Positions 26,144 through 34,849 of a DNA stretch of 64,000 bases are shown in pieces (the first letter of the stretch is position 1; every line of letters begins with the position of its first letter). The DNA is from Akkermansia muciniphila (lineage in GTDB: Bacteria; Verrucomicrobiota; Verrucomicrobiia; Limisphaerales; UBA9464), in NCBI GenBank assembly GCA_945861565.1, contig CAMAUY010000002.1, positions 1 to 64,000 of the forward strand, written 5' to 3'. The position numbers and the translations under genes were made by a program. Under the pieces are notes generated by a model. The model was not told where the DNA came from, did not search any database, and saw only the letters and a program-made list of their open reading frames with translations.

Positions 26144-27634
26144 ATGATCAACTGCCGGGGGTTCCGACACAACGCGATGCCCCCTTTTACTTGTTTCGAG
26201 TTCCCCGGGTCGATTTCCATCTCCACTCGGGGCGAGCGCAACTCGCGCCCGCTCGCTCTCCTGCTCGCATTCCTTTTGACGAGTTCCTGCCAACCCCTCC
26301 CCTCCCATTCCACTCTGAAATCTCCCGAACATATCCTGACGTCCCAACCCTGTGGTCATCTCCTCACCAACACCGGCGTCTGGTCTCCCGACGGCGAGTG
26401 GATTGTCTATGACGTCCGCTCCGATGCGGTCGGGGAGCTCTTTGACGGCAGGCATATCGAAATCGTCCACACTCGCACCCGGGAAATTCATCGCCTCTAT
26501 TCCTCCCGCAACGGTGCCCACTGCGGGGTTGCGACATTTGACCCAATTCATCCACGCACCGTATTCATTCTCGGTCCCGAACGTCCTACTCCGGACTGGT
26601 CCTACAGCCCGTGGCATCGGCAGGGGGTACTCGTCGACCTGACTCACCCTGGAAATGCCGTCCAGCTCGATGCCCGAGACCTCACACCCCCCTTCACTCC
26701 CGGCGCTCTCCGCGGTGGCTCCCATGTTCATGTCTTCTCCGCCGATGGCTCGCGCGTCAGCTTCACCTACGAAGACCATGTGCTGACGACACCCCCTCAA
26801 GGAAGTCCGGCGGGAGACGGCAACCAGCGAAACGTCGGCGTTAGTTTGCTCGGCCGACCCGTGACTGTTGCCAAAGGCCACCCACGCAACCACAGCGGCG
26901 TCGCCTTTTCCGTCCTGGTCACCTCCACCCAACCCAATCCAAAACCGGGTTCCGACGAGATCCAGAAGGCATTCGAAGAAGGTTGGATTGGAACGAACGG
27001 CTACCGGCGATTCGACGGCACACACCAACGGTACGCCCTCGCATTTCAAGGGCAGGTAATGACGGACGGCGGACAATCCATTGCGGAAGTCTTCCTCGTC
27101 GATCTCCCAGACGATCTCACCCGCCCTGGCTCGGCACCCATCGAGGGGACGTCACTCCGTCGTCCGGCGCCGCCGGTCGGCACGCAACAGCGTCGTCTGA
27201 CGTTCACAGATCGACGGACATTTCCGGGAATCCAGGGGCCTCGGCACTGGTTGCGCAGTTCCCCGGACGGCTCTCGAATTGCCTTCCTGATGAAGGACGA
27301 TTCCGGTGTGGTCCAATTGTGGACCGTGACGCCGGCCGGCGGTCCACCCGTGCAACTGACCCAGAACTCATTCGATATTGCGTCGGCATTCACATGGAGT
27401 CCGGACGGACGCTGGATCGCCCATGTCATGGATCATTCGGTGTGTCGAACGGACACCCGAACCGGGCGGACCGAACGGATTACAGCTCGAACGCCCGGGT
27501 CCTCTTCGCCACGGAAAGAGGCTTGCGTGTTTTCCCCGGAAGGGCACCGGATCGCATTCGTCCGGCGGCTACCCCGCGGAGAAGCCGCGTTCAATCAGAT
27601 CTGTGTGGTAAATGTTCCTGACGTCGGCAATTGA
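26144..27634 (+). CDS. DUF3748 (YidR-like) beta-propeller protein
   Basis: The protein is about 496 residues. It resembles TolB/WD40-like propellers, with blade signatures such as GVWSPDGEWIVYDVRSD, WLRSSPDGSRIAFLMKDD, FTWSPDGRWIAHVMD and VFSPEGHRIAFVRR. It matches the DUF3748 family (E. coli YidR), whose function is unknown. A hydrophobic segment followed by Cys (ALLLAFLLTSSC, about residues 35-47) could be a lipoprotein signal, but the stretch before it is long. The start is therefore uncertain: ATGs at 26144 and 26177 are both possible. A periplasmic location is inferred. Confidence 0.75.
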   Translation: MINCRGFRHNAMPPFTCFEFPGSISISTRGERNSRPLALLLAFLLTSSCQPLPSHSTLKSPEHILTSQPCGHLLTNTGVWSPDGEWIVYDVRSDAVGELFDGRHIEIVHTRTREIHRLYSSRNGAHCGVATFDPIHPRTVFILGPERPTPDWSYSPWHRQGVLVDLTHPGNAVQLDARDLTPPFTPGALRGGSHVHVFSADGSRVSFTYEDHVLTTPPQGSPAGDGNQRNVGVSLLGRPVTVAKGHPRNHSGVAFSVLVTSTQPNPKPGSDEIQKAFEEGWIGTNGYRRFDGTHQRYALAFQGQVMTDGGQSIAEVFLVDLPDDLTRPGSAPIEGTSLRRPAPPVGTQQRRLTFTDRRTFPGIQGPRHWLRSSPDGSRIAFLMKDDSGVVQLWTVTPAGGPPVQLTQNSFDIASAFTWSPDGRWIAHVMDHSVCRTDTRTGRTERITARTPGSSSPRKEACVFSPEGHRIAFVRRLPRGEAAFNQICVVNVPDVGN

Positions 27635-27665
27635 TGGCTGGAACGGGCCCTGTATTGTGTCACCC

Positions 27666-27911
27666 ATGAAGACGGCCAGCATCCGCGAACTAAAGCATGA
27701 CACGACAACCGTCCTCGGCTGGGTGGCAGAGGGTCAACGTGTAGAAATCCAGAGGCGGGGTAAACCTGTCGCTGTCCTCAGCCGTTTCAGCCGTCGTGTG
27801 AAATCTGCGAAACGTCCTGATTTCGGCGCTCGGCTCAAATCCATCTACGGCGACACTGTCCTCGGGGTGACCGCCACCGACTTGCTTTGCCACGAGCGCG
27901 GCGACCGATGA
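27666..27911 (+). CDS. Type II antitoxin, Phd/YefM-like
   Basis: The 81-residue protein starts at the ATG at 27666. It has the Phd-like layout MKTASIRELKHDT...VAEGQRVEIQRRGKPVAVLSR, a short DNA-binding N-terminal domain that normally represses its own operon, plus a C-terminal toxin-binding tail. Such antitoxins usually pair with a PIN-domain RNase (VapC). Here only the 3' part of such a toxin follows directly after the stop codon, so this is an orphan antitoxin. Confidence 0.8.
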   Translation: MKTASIRELKHDTTTVLGWVAEGQRVEIQRRGKPVAVLSRFSRRVKSAKRPDFGARLKSIYGDTVLGVTATDLLCHERGDR

Positions 27912-28019
27912 CTGTATGTTGCTTCCGCACTGGTGCTCGGGGCGCGTGACTTCCTGACGTTCGATACCCGCCAGGGCGCATTGGCGGCCGCCGTCGGCCT
28001 GCGCCTGCCATCAATCTGA
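27912..28019 (+). pseudogene. Remnant of a PIN-domain (VapC-like) toxin
   Basis: Directly after the antitoxin TGA and in the same frame, 35 codons read LYVASALVLGARDFLTFDTR followed by QGALAAAVGLRLPSI and a TGA. This matches the C-terminal end of PIN toxins (xHVASALxLGAxxFLTFDxRQ), including the last acidic residue of the active site. The first hundred or so residues are missing, and no start codon with a full domain exists. A deletion joining the antitoxin to the toxin tail is the simplest reading. Confidence 0.65.
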
Positions 28020-28026
28020 GGCCCGT

Positions 28027-29055
28027 TTAATCCTTTCGCCCCACCTCGTCGACCCACGCCTGGTTTTCCAAGTACCATCGCACCGTTTCCCGAATGCCTT
28101 GTTCAAACGTATGGGCCGGCTTCCAACCAAGCTCCTGTTCCATCTTGCCCGCATCGACGGCGTAGCGGCGGTCATGGCCGGGGCGATCCTTGACGAAGGT
28201 GATTAATCGTCGGGACTCGCCCCCTCGCGCCGGTTCGAGTTCATCGACCAGATCACATAGCAGTTCCACGATGCGAATATTGGCCCACTCATTGTGACCA
28301 CCGATGTTATAGGTCTCCCCGAGTCGCCCGCGCCGAAGCACCTGCCACAACGCTTCGCTATGGTCACCGACATAAAGCCAGTCCCGCACGTTCAACCCAT
28401 CGCCATAAACCGGTATCGGTTTGCGGTTCAGAATATTTTGAATGACGACTGGGATCAGTTTTTCAGGAAATTGCCGAGGCCCATAATTATTGGAACAGTT
28501 GGTGATCAGGGTAGGAAGCCCATAAGTGTGGTGGTACGACCGCACCAGCAGATCACTGGCCGCCTTGCTGGCGGAATAGGGGGAATTCGGAGCGTACGGT
28601 GTCGACTCCTTAAAATACCCAGTAGGCCCAAGAGATCCGTACACTTCATCAGTGGAGACATGCAGGAATCGCGCGCCGGCATTGGCACCCGCCGGCCCAC
28701 TCTGGGACCACATTTCACGGCACGCCTCCAGCAGGTGAAATGTTCCCACGATGTTCGTATGAATGAAATCGCCGGGCCCACTGATCGAACGATCCACATG
28801 CGATTCCGCGGCCAGATGCATCACCTGATCGATGGCGTGTTCCTGGACGACGCGCAAGACCGCGGCCTTATTCCGTAAATCGACCTTCTCGAACCGATAC
28901 TGCGGATGCCCTGCCACCGACCGCAAATTGGCTGGATGCCCCGCATAGGTAAGGCAGTCCAAATTGACGAGGCGATTCACCTCGGGGCGACCCATGAGGT
29001 GTTGAATCAAACTGGAACCGATGAATCCGGCACCGCCGGTGACGAGAAGGTTCAT
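28027..29055 (-). CDS. rfbB: dTDP-glucose 4,6-dehydratase
   Basis: The 342-residue SDR enzyme turns dTDP-glucose into dTDP-4-keto-6-deoxyglucose. Visible features are the NAD-binding GGAGFIGSSLIQHL, HLAAESHVDRS, the catalytic STDEVYG triad segment and YSASKAASDLL (Tyr and Lys), and NNYGPRQFPEKLIP. It is the last gene of a three-gene nucleotide-sugar block on the minus strand, after rfbA and an rfbD-like gene. The product likely feeds lipopolysaccharide or exopolysaccharide synthesis. Confidence 0.93.
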   Translation of the reverse strand: MNLLVTGGAGFIGSSLIQHLMGRPEVNRLVNLDCLTYAGHPANLRSVAGHPQYRFEKVDLRNKAAVLRVVQEHAIDQVMHLAAESHVDRSISGPGDFIHTNIVGTFHLLEACREMWSQSGPAGANAGARFLHVSTDEVYGSLGPTGYFKESTPYAPNSPYSASKAASDLLVRSYHHTYGLPTLITNCSNNYGPRQFPEKLIPVVIQNILNRKPIPVYGDGLNVRDWLYVGDHSEALWQVLRRGRLGETYNIGGHNEWANIRIVELLCDLVDELEPARGGESRRLITFVKDRPGHDRRYAVDAGKMEQELGWKPAHTFEQGIRETVRWYLENQAWVDEVGRKD

Positions 29056-29124
29056 ATTAAATTGAGGGCGAGAAAGGGTGGAACAAATTGACGGCCAGGG
29101 GCATCAGCGTCCATTGGAAAAGCG

Positions 29125-30081
29125 TCATGCCCGCTCGGGCTTCCAATGCCGCAACGCATCCATCAAAGCATCTTCCACCCCTCGTATAACCACACCCGCG
29201 CTCAGAATTTTGTTCGTGTCCAGTACGCAATTGGAACGTGGGGCCCTGGCTGCGAGACGATAAAACTCGAGATCGCTGGACCAAAAATCAAACACCCTGC
29301 CCGGGAGCAACTCCCGTTCGATGGCTTCGATTACCTGACGGGTGGTCACAAACCCCGGATTGGTCACATTGTAGATTCCGAAGGGAGCCCGGATGTCCCA
29401 AAGGTCGAGGCAAGCGCGTACATAATCTCCAAGGTGCGAAATCGAATTTACATTATCGTATACCTTTGCATACCGCTGCACCTTGGAGAGGTAGTTTCGC
29501 GGATTGTCCCGCTCGTCGAACGGGATTCGAAGCCGCCACAGATAGCTCCGCCCCAAACCGGCAATTGCCTCCTCACCCAGCGCTTTGGTGCCACTGTAGA
29601 AACTGCAAGGCCCCCGCCGGAACGAAAAATTCGGCTCGTCCGTTTCGCGAAAACCCTCAACCCGATCCGGTTCGGACTCGACAATGCGGCGGACCTCCGC
29701 GCGGGTCAAATCGGGCTCAACGTGGAGCGAGCCATCCGGCTCGCGGATGCGTGCGCCGGTATAGATGCATCCGGAAGAAACGTGCCCCCACGGAACCTCG
29801 GCCGCGGCACAGGCATGGGCGATCGTCTGGGGCAACAGGGTATTGCCGGCCAAGGTGTCGGCTTGTGCCCCTTCGCAGGCATCAACGTTGGGCTTCCCCG
29901 TGTATCCAGCCGCATTGATAAGAAATGTGGGACGTTGCTCCCGGAGCCTCCGGTACAACGATTCGAAATCGGAATAGTCGAATCTCTGCCGCGACAGCTC
30001 CTCAAACGGGATGCTTCGTCGGCTCAACTCACGCGCGAACTCGCTCCCCACGTAACCCGTATGACCCAAGAGTAAAACCAT
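29125..30081 (-). CDS. NAD-dependent nucleotide-sugar reductase/epimerase (RfbD-like)
   Basis: The 318-residue SDR-fold protein has the Rossmann motif GHTGYVGSEFARELSRR, NAAGYTGKPNVDACE, SSGCIYTG and the catalytic YSGTKALGEE. The layout (short N-terminal strand, NAAxxTxVDxxE-like block) resembles dTDP-4-dehydrorhamnose reductase, but the sequence is divergent. A related dTDP-keto-sugar reductase role is inferred from its place between rfbA and rfbB. Gaps are 8 bp after rfbA and 69 bp before rfbB. Confidence 0.75.
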   Translation of the reverse strand: MVLLLGHTGYVGSEFARELSRRSIPFEELSRQRFDYSDFESLYRRLREQRPTFLINAAGYTGKPNVDACEGAQADTLAGNTLLPQTIAHACAAAEVPWGHVSSGCIYTGARIREPDGSLHVEPDLTRAEVRRIVESEPDRVEGFRETDEPNFSFRRGPCSFYSGTKALGEEAIAGLGRSYLWRLRIPFDERDNPRNYLSKVQRYAKVYDNVNSISHLGDYVRACLDLWDIRAPFGIYNVTNPGFVTTRQVIEAIERELLPGRVFDFWSSDLEFYRLAARAPRSNCVLDTNKILSAGVVIRGVEDALMDALRHWKPERA

Positions 30082-30089
30082 CGCGGCGG

Positions 30090-30965
30090 TTAGCTCGATC
30101 GCCGGGCCTCCTCCGCCACCGCGACGAGATATTCCCGATACTCACATCGCGGCATGGCAGCGGCAAGGTCATCCAATGTTTTCAAGGACAGGAAGCCGCG
30201 TCGGAAAGCGGCTTCCTCGGGGCAGCCCACCTTGATGCCCTGCCGCTTCTCAATCGTCTGCACGAAGGCGCTGGCCTCATGCAGACTGCTGCTCGTGCCG
30301 GCATCCAGCCAAGCAAAACCCCGGCTGAGTTTCTGAACCCGCAACTGGCCTCGACGGAGATACTCGCTGTTCACATCGGTGATTTCCAGTTCTCCCCGCG
30401 GGCTGGGCTTCAGATTGCGGGCAATTTCCACAATCGAGTTGTCATACAAATACAGGCCCGGCACCGCATAGTTGCTCCGCGGCTCCCGCGGCTTCTCGAC
30501 GATCGAGAGAGCCTGCCCCGCGCTGTCGAACTCCACCACGCCATATCGCTCCGGGTCGTGAACACGGTATCCAAAAATCATTGCCCCGGCGCAGAACTGC
30601 GAGAACGCTTGATGAAAGACGTCGCCTCCGTAAAAAATATTGTCCCCAAGAATCAAGGTTACGGGGTCGCTCCCGATGAACGATTCCGCAATTCGAAATG
30701 CCTGGGCAATTCCTTCGGGGCGCGATTGTTCCCGGTAGTCGAACGAAACCCCAAGCCCGGATCCATCTCCCAATAGCTGCCGGTACCGTGGCAGATCGTG
30801 CGGGGTGGAAATCAGGCAGATCTCCCGGATTCCGCCTTCGATCAGAGTTGTCAGCGGATAGTACACCATGGGTTTATCATAAATCGGCTGGAGCTGTTTG
30901 CTTGCCACGAGCGTGAGCGGGTAGAGACGCGACCCGGCACCGCCGGCGAGCAGGATTCCCTTCAT
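30090..30965 (-). CDS. rfbA: Glucose-1-phosphate thymidylyltransferase
   Basis: The 291-residue enzyme joins dTTP and glucose-1-phosphate into dTDP-glucose, the first step of dTDP-sugar synthesis. It shows the nucleotidyltransferase signature GILLAGGAGSRLYPLT, KPMVYYPLTTLIEGGI, LILGDNIFYG and YAVPGLYLYDN, with WLDAGTSSSLHEAS near the C-terminus. It is the first gene of the block, with rfbD-like and rfbB genes downstream. No rfbC epimerase gene is in the block. Confidence 0.94.
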   Translation of the reverse strand: MKGILLAGGAGSRLYPLTLVASKQLQPIYDKPMVYYPLTTLIEGGIREICLISTPHDLPRYRQLLGDGSGLGVSFDYREQSRPEGIAQAFRIAESFIGSDPVTLILGDNIFYGGDVFHQAFSQFCAGAMIFGYRVHDPERYGVVEFDSAGQALSIVEKPREPRSNYAVPGLYLYDNSIVEIARNLKPSPRGELEITDVNSEYLRRGQLRVQKLSRGFAWLDAGTSSSLHEASAFVQTIEKRQGIKVGCPEEAAFRRGFLSLKTLDDLAAAMPRCEYREYLVAVAEEARRSS

Positions 30966-31121
30966 TCGACTCCGATCCTAGACAGGGAGGCACGCGATGA
31001 CAAGGGGGGGGCAGTTTTTCCAACAAACTCACTCATTCACTCCATTGTCCAGAGGACTACCCCAAACGACCTAAGGAGGGTCTGATTGGCGGTGGAATGT
31101 TCCCGGTCGAGAGATTCAATT

Positions 31122-32066
31122 TCAACGCGTCGCCGCGGCGATCTTCGATAACTCATCAAACACCGGCCCGCGCGTCGGAATATCCACGGCGAACACGTCA
31201 GAAATGACGCGCGTCCAGCCGTGGAGAAAATAGACCCAGCCATCCTCGATCTGAAGGTGGCGCGACCTTGCCTGCGCGCGCGCCTGGTCGAGGAAGATAA
31301 GGTCTCCGCGATAGTTGAACTCCCACACCCGGGCGCGTTCGGGAAACACGGCGGCGGCGGTGAGAGGCGACCCGGGCGCATCCTTACCGAGGCCCGTGGC
31401 ATTCACCACGAGGGAGCCCGGCGGCAGTTTGGGCAGCAGCGCATCAGCCAACTCCGGTCGCGGGACGTGATGGGTGTCGAGCGGTACGCCGCCCTGCCAC
31501 GAGGCGTGCAGGTCCCGGACGTGGTGGAGGCGCGGCAGGCTGCGATTCGCGATGTGCACGCGCGCCGGCCGGTTCGCGCCAAACTCGGGCCGACATAAAT
31601 GCCAGGCTAGCGCCGTCGCCGAACCGCCCGCGCCCAGAATGAGCGCCTCCGCGCCCGTGTCGCGCCAGTAGCTCGCCGGGATAAATGCGTCGAGCGAATA
31701 ACCGACGGTCCACGGATCGACCGCGCGGGCGTGGAGCTTGCCGTCCCGTTTGAAGAGACTGCTGACTTCGCCCAACGCGGCGGAGATGGGCTCAAAGGCG
31801 TCGAACGCGTCGCGCGATGCGGCGCAGAGGTCAATCTTGTGCGAGGTGACGAGTGCGCCACGCGTAAGCGGATCGCGCTTAATGAACTGGACGGCCTCGC
31901 GGTAACGCGCCGGGTCTGCATGCAGCGGAAAATCCATGCCGCGCAATTCGCAGTCACCCAATCCGAGCCGCTGAGCCCAGGGGGGGAAGACTTTGTTGAT
32001 GGACGATTTTCCCGTGGTGACACCGATGAAGATCATCGCTGGCTTGGTGGAAGGAGTGTAAGTCAT
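31122..32066 (-). CDS. Shikimate-dehydrogenase-like oxidoreductase
   Basis: The 314-residue protein has the AroE fold: an N-terminal substrate domain and a C-terminal NADP domain (LILGAGGSATALAW, HIANRS, VVNATGLGKD). The catalytic Lys (K77 in VTSHKID) and Asp (D117 in AVDPW) line up with AroE. The usual shikimate contacts do not: SLSP is SSIN, and the NTD block is AVDP. It is therefore probably not the biosynthetic enzyme. It is the last gene of a minus-strand set with an FGGY kinase, a zinc-type dehydrogenase and a Gfo/Idh protein, which points to catabolism of a polyol or cyclitol (inference). Confidence 0.8.
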   Translation of the reverse strand: MTYTPSTKPAMIFIGVTTGKSSINKVFPPWAQRLGLGDCELRGMDFPLHADPARYREAVQFIKRDPLTRGALVTSHKIDLCAASRDAFDAFEPISAALGEVSSLFKRDGKLHARAVDPWTVGYSLDAFIPASYWRDTGAEALILGAGGSATALAWHLCRPEFGANRPARVHIANRSLPRLHHVRDLHASWQGGVPLDTHHVPRPELADALLPKLPPGSLVVNATGLGKDAPGSPLTAAAVFPERARVWEFNYRGDLIFLDQARAQARSRHLQIEDGWVYFLHGWTRVISDVFAVDIPTRGPVFDELSKIAAATR

Positions 32067-32078
32067 GAATAAAGTACG

Positions 32079-33569
32079 TCAGCGAGCGGCCCAATCATTG
32101 AGTGTCGTCAGCAACGCCTCATAATGCTCACAACGCTTTTGGTAATGGGCGGCGTGCACGGCGTTTGGCAGGAAGCGCCGTCCCATCCGCACCCAACGTG
32201 CCGCGGCGGCCGGCGGACTCGGGAATATTCCCACGCCGACGCCCGCGAGCATCGCCGCCCCCATCGGCGCGCCACCGCTGTTTTCGATCTGCACGATGGG
32301 CATCTGCAGCACGTCGGCCTTGAGTTGGTTCCACATTCCGCTCTTCTCGCCGCCGCCGGTGATGCGCAGTTCGGCGAAGGTAACGCCCGGCAGCAACCGC
32401 CGCAAAGCCTGCTGATAGAGAGCGTATTCGAGTGCGACGCTTTCCAGCACAGCGCGATAGAGTTCACCGCGCGTGTGGTCCCACGTCAGCCCGACCCATG
32501 CGCCGCGTAACGCCGGCCAACCCGGTGAGACACGCCCGCCGAGATGCGGCACGAATAACGGGAGCGCATCGTCCGGTGGCACGGCGGCGGCGAGTGCATC
32601 GAGTTCGTCGAAGGTCAAATCCGGGCCACCGCCGAACTCACGGCGAAACCATTCGAGGTTCAAGCCGCCGCCATTGATGTAGGCGTAGGGATGCCATAGG
32701 CCGGCCGTGACCGATTGGCCGCAACCGAGTGTGCCGCTGTAAACGTCGGGCGCAAAAGCGTCGGCCGTCGCCGCGAACACCGACGCGGTCCCGGCAACAT
32801 CGACACAGACACCGGGCGCGGTCGCGCCACAGGAAAGGAAACTCGCTGCAGTGTCCCCACAGCCAGCGATCACCGGTGTGCCAACCGGCAGGCCGCAATC
32901 CTGTGCAAACCTGGAGACAAGCCCGCCAACCGGCGCGGAAGGTTCGACAATCCGGGGAAGTTTTTCCAACGCGACGCCGAACTGCCTACAGAGCGCCGCA
33001 TCCCAGCATTTGCTGCGGTTGTCCGCGAAGCCGGAGAAGTGAAGGTAGCTCGTGTCCATGAACGCATCGAGCGCGCGCAGTCCGCACAAGCCCATCGCAA
33101 CGTAAGCGCCCGGCTGGACGAACTTGGCGATCTGCGCATATTCCCTAGGACGCTCCCGCTGCCACCAGAGGATCTTGGGACCGTGATTGAAACTCGGCGC
33201 GTTGCCGGTGGCGCCGAGCACGGCGTCGCCCGCCTCGGTCTGCATCCGCCTGATCTGATCACCGCAGCGCGTGTCGAGCCAAGAGTCATAGGGCGTGACC
33301 GCACGCCCATCCGGACCAATGCCAATCACGCCGGCCATCTGTCCCGCGATGCCCAAAGCGGCCACGTCCCGCGCGCCGCTTCGATCAATGCACTCGCGTA
33401 CGAGCCGGCAAGTCGAGGCGAGTTGAAATTCGGGATCCTCCTCGACGACCCCCGGCGCGGGTCGATGCGGGCGGGACGCCTCGAACGCCTCGGCGCGACA
33501 TTCACCGTCAGCCGAATACAGCGCGGCCTTCACTCCCTGCGTGCCGATGTCAATGCCGACGAGGGTCAT
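32079..33569 (-). CDS. FGGY-family carbohydrate kinase (xylulokinase-like)
   Basis: The 496-residue kinase starts at the ATG at 33569 (MTLVGIDIGTQGVK), which overlaps the dehydrogenase stop by 4 nt (ATGA). A long upstream open frame is rejected. The N-terminal phosphate-binding loop GIDIGTQGVKAALYS, LGIAGQMAGVIG, YDSWLDTRCGDQI and the C-terminal LRITGGGEKSGMWNQLKADV fit the xylulokinase branch, which makes keto-sugar 5-phosphates. The ADH-kinase overlap suggests an oxidise-then-phosphorylate pair. The substrate is unknown. Confidence 0.88.
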   Translation of the reverse strand: MTLVGIDIGTQGVKAALYSADGECRAEAFEASRPHRPAPGVVEEDPEFQLASTCRLVRECIDRSGARDVAALGIAGQMAGVIGIGPDGRAVTPYDSWLDTRCGDQIRRMQTEAGDAVLGATGNAPSFNHGPKILWWQRERPREYAQIAKFVQPGAYVAMGLCGLRALDAFMDTSYLHFSGFADNRSKCWDAALCRQFGVALEKLPRIVEPSAPVGGLVSRFAQDCGLPVGTPVIAGCGDTAASFLSCGATAPGVCVDVAGTASVFAATADAFAPDVYSGTLGCGQSVTAGLWHPYAYINGGGLNLEWFRREFGGGPDLTFDELDALAAAVPPDDALPLFVPHLGGRVSPGWPALRGAWVGLTWDHTRGELYRAVLESVALEYALYQQALRRLLPGVTFAELRITGGGEKSGMWNQLKADVLQMPIVQIENSGGAPMGAAMLAGVGVGIFPSPPAAAARWVRMGRRFLPNAVHAAHYQKRCEHYEALLTTLNDWAAR

Positions 33570-34597
33570 GCGGTAAATTCCAGTCGCGATTTCAACCCAC
33601 GTGCCGTCGCCATCGCCAGAATGGCCTGTTCGGCCTCCTCGATCGGATGGGTCGACGTAACGAGGTCTTCGAGGCGAAGCACGCGATCGCTCACCAGCGC
33701 AAGCACGGCCTGAAACTGACGCAGGCTCTGCCGCGTCGTGCCGGTGACCATGAGCTGGCGATAATGGATGAGGTTGGTATCGAGTGGAACGACCGCACGG
33801 TCCTTCGGCAGGCCGCCGAAGAAGATGACACGGCCGTTCACCGCCGCGAGTTCGAGCGCGAGCGTCTGCACTTCCGGTACGGGGCACGCGGTGATGATCA
33901 CGTCCGCACCGGCACCACCGGTAAGTTTCATCAACTCAGCGCGCAGATCCCCACCGAGGGGGATGAACATCGGGTCAATGCGCCGCGCCATTTGCAGGCG
34001 TTCAGCGTTGAGGTCATTGATGAGGACCTTGCCCGCGCCAGCGAGTCGTGACATTTTTCCGTGCATCACGCCAATGGGTCCCGCACCGATAATGAGGACG
34101 GTGTCGCCGGGGCCGGTGCGGGCCTTTTCATAGGCATTGAAAACGCACGCCATCGGCTCGATCAGCGCGCCCTCGGTGAAACTGACGTGGTCGGGGATGG
34201 GAAACACGTTACCTTGCTGCACCGCGTGCGCCGGAATGCGCACAAACTCCGCGAACGCGCCATCCTCGTGAATGCCCAGCGCGCGGTAGCCGGGGTCGAG
34301 ATGGCCCTCGCCCGCGAGGGTGAGTTTGGAGGCAACCGGATTGTAGTTGGGTGCGACACAGACGCGCTGGCCCGGTCGAAAACTCATCACGCCCGCGCCG
34401 ACGCGCTCGAGCGTGCCGGACATTTCGTGACCGATGACGAGCGGCGTGACCGCGTGGCCGTGCTTGAGCATCCGGATGTCTGTGCCGCACACGCTGGCGC
34501 AGGCGGTGCGGAGAAGAAGTTCGCCTGGCCCAACTTGCGGCACCGGGAGTTCCTCGATACGAAGATCGTTTTTTCCAAAAAGACGGGCGGCTTTCAT
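33566..34597 (-). CDS. Zinc-type alcohol/polyol dehydrogenase (MDR family)
   Basis: The 343-residue medium-chain dehydrogenase has the catalytic zinc ligands SVCGTD (Cys), VIGHEMSG (His, Glu) and ALIEPMACV (Glu), and the NAD-binding GAGPIGVMHGKMSR. The four-cysteine structural zinc lobe of classical members is absent; the region around residues 98-115 reads NYNPVASKLTLAGEG. The protein resembles sorbitol- or threonine-dehydrogenase-like members. Its stop overlaps the kinase start. Heptamer repeat arrays begin just upstream of its start. Confidence 0.88.
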   Translation of the reverse strand: MKAARLFGKNDLRIEELPVPQVGPGELLLRTACASVCGTDIRMLKHGHAVTPLVIGHEMSGTLERVGAGVMSFRPGQRVCVAPNYNPVASKLTLAGEGHLDPGYRALGIHEDGAFAEFVRIPAHAVQQGNVFPIPDHVSFTEGALIEPMACVFNAYEKARTGPGDTVLIIGAGPIGVMHGKMSRLAGAGKVLINDLNAERLQMARRIDPMFIPLGGDLRAELMKLTGGAGADVIITACPVPEVQTLALELAAVNGRVIFFGGLPKDRAVVPLDTNLIHYRQLMVTGTTRQSLRQFQAVLALVSDRVLRLEDLVTSTHPIEEAEQAILAMATARGLKSRLEFTA

Positions 34598-34618
34598 GGT
34601 GAGGGAGGACGGAGGGGG

Positions 34619-34670
34619 CAGTATTCAGTATTCAGTATTCAGTATTCAGTATTCAGTATTCAGTATTCAG
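34619..34670. repeat. Heptanucleotide tandem repeat, cagtatt x 7.4
   Basis: The unit cagtatt is repeated seven times plus cag without any change over 52 bp. It lies 22 bp upstream of the dehydrogenase start codon (minus strand). Perfect repeats of this length are prone to slippage. Confidence 0.95.
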
Positions 34671-34730
34671 TGGTCATGGGTTATTGGACAGCTATTCCCA
34701 GTCGCGTGTGAATTCCAGCCTCATTACCTA

Positions 34731-34849
34731 TCACTGACCACTGATTACTGATCACTGATTACTGATTACTGATCACTGATCACTGATTACTGATCACTGA
34801 TCACTGATTACTGATTACTGATCACTGGTTACTGATTACGGATTACTCA
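34731..34849. repeat. Heptanucleotide tandem repeat, t(t/c)actga x 17
   Basis: Seventeen 7-bp units fill 119 bp, alternating mainly between tcactga and ttactga. The last units are degenerate (tcactgg, ttacgga, ttactca). The final tca is the reverse complement of the TGA stop of the Gfo/Idh gene that ends at 34847, so the array reaches into its stop codon. The unit is a near reverse complement of the array at 34619-34670, so the two can fold into a long imperfect stem. Confidence 0.92.

Noticed and set aside
26102-27076. 324-codon minus-strand frame upstream of nuoB, checked as a missing nuoA
   Set aside because: It has no membrane helices and mirrors the DUF3748 gene.
34619-34849. CRISPR array
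   Set aside because: The repeats are 7 bp with no spacers; they are simple tandem arrays.
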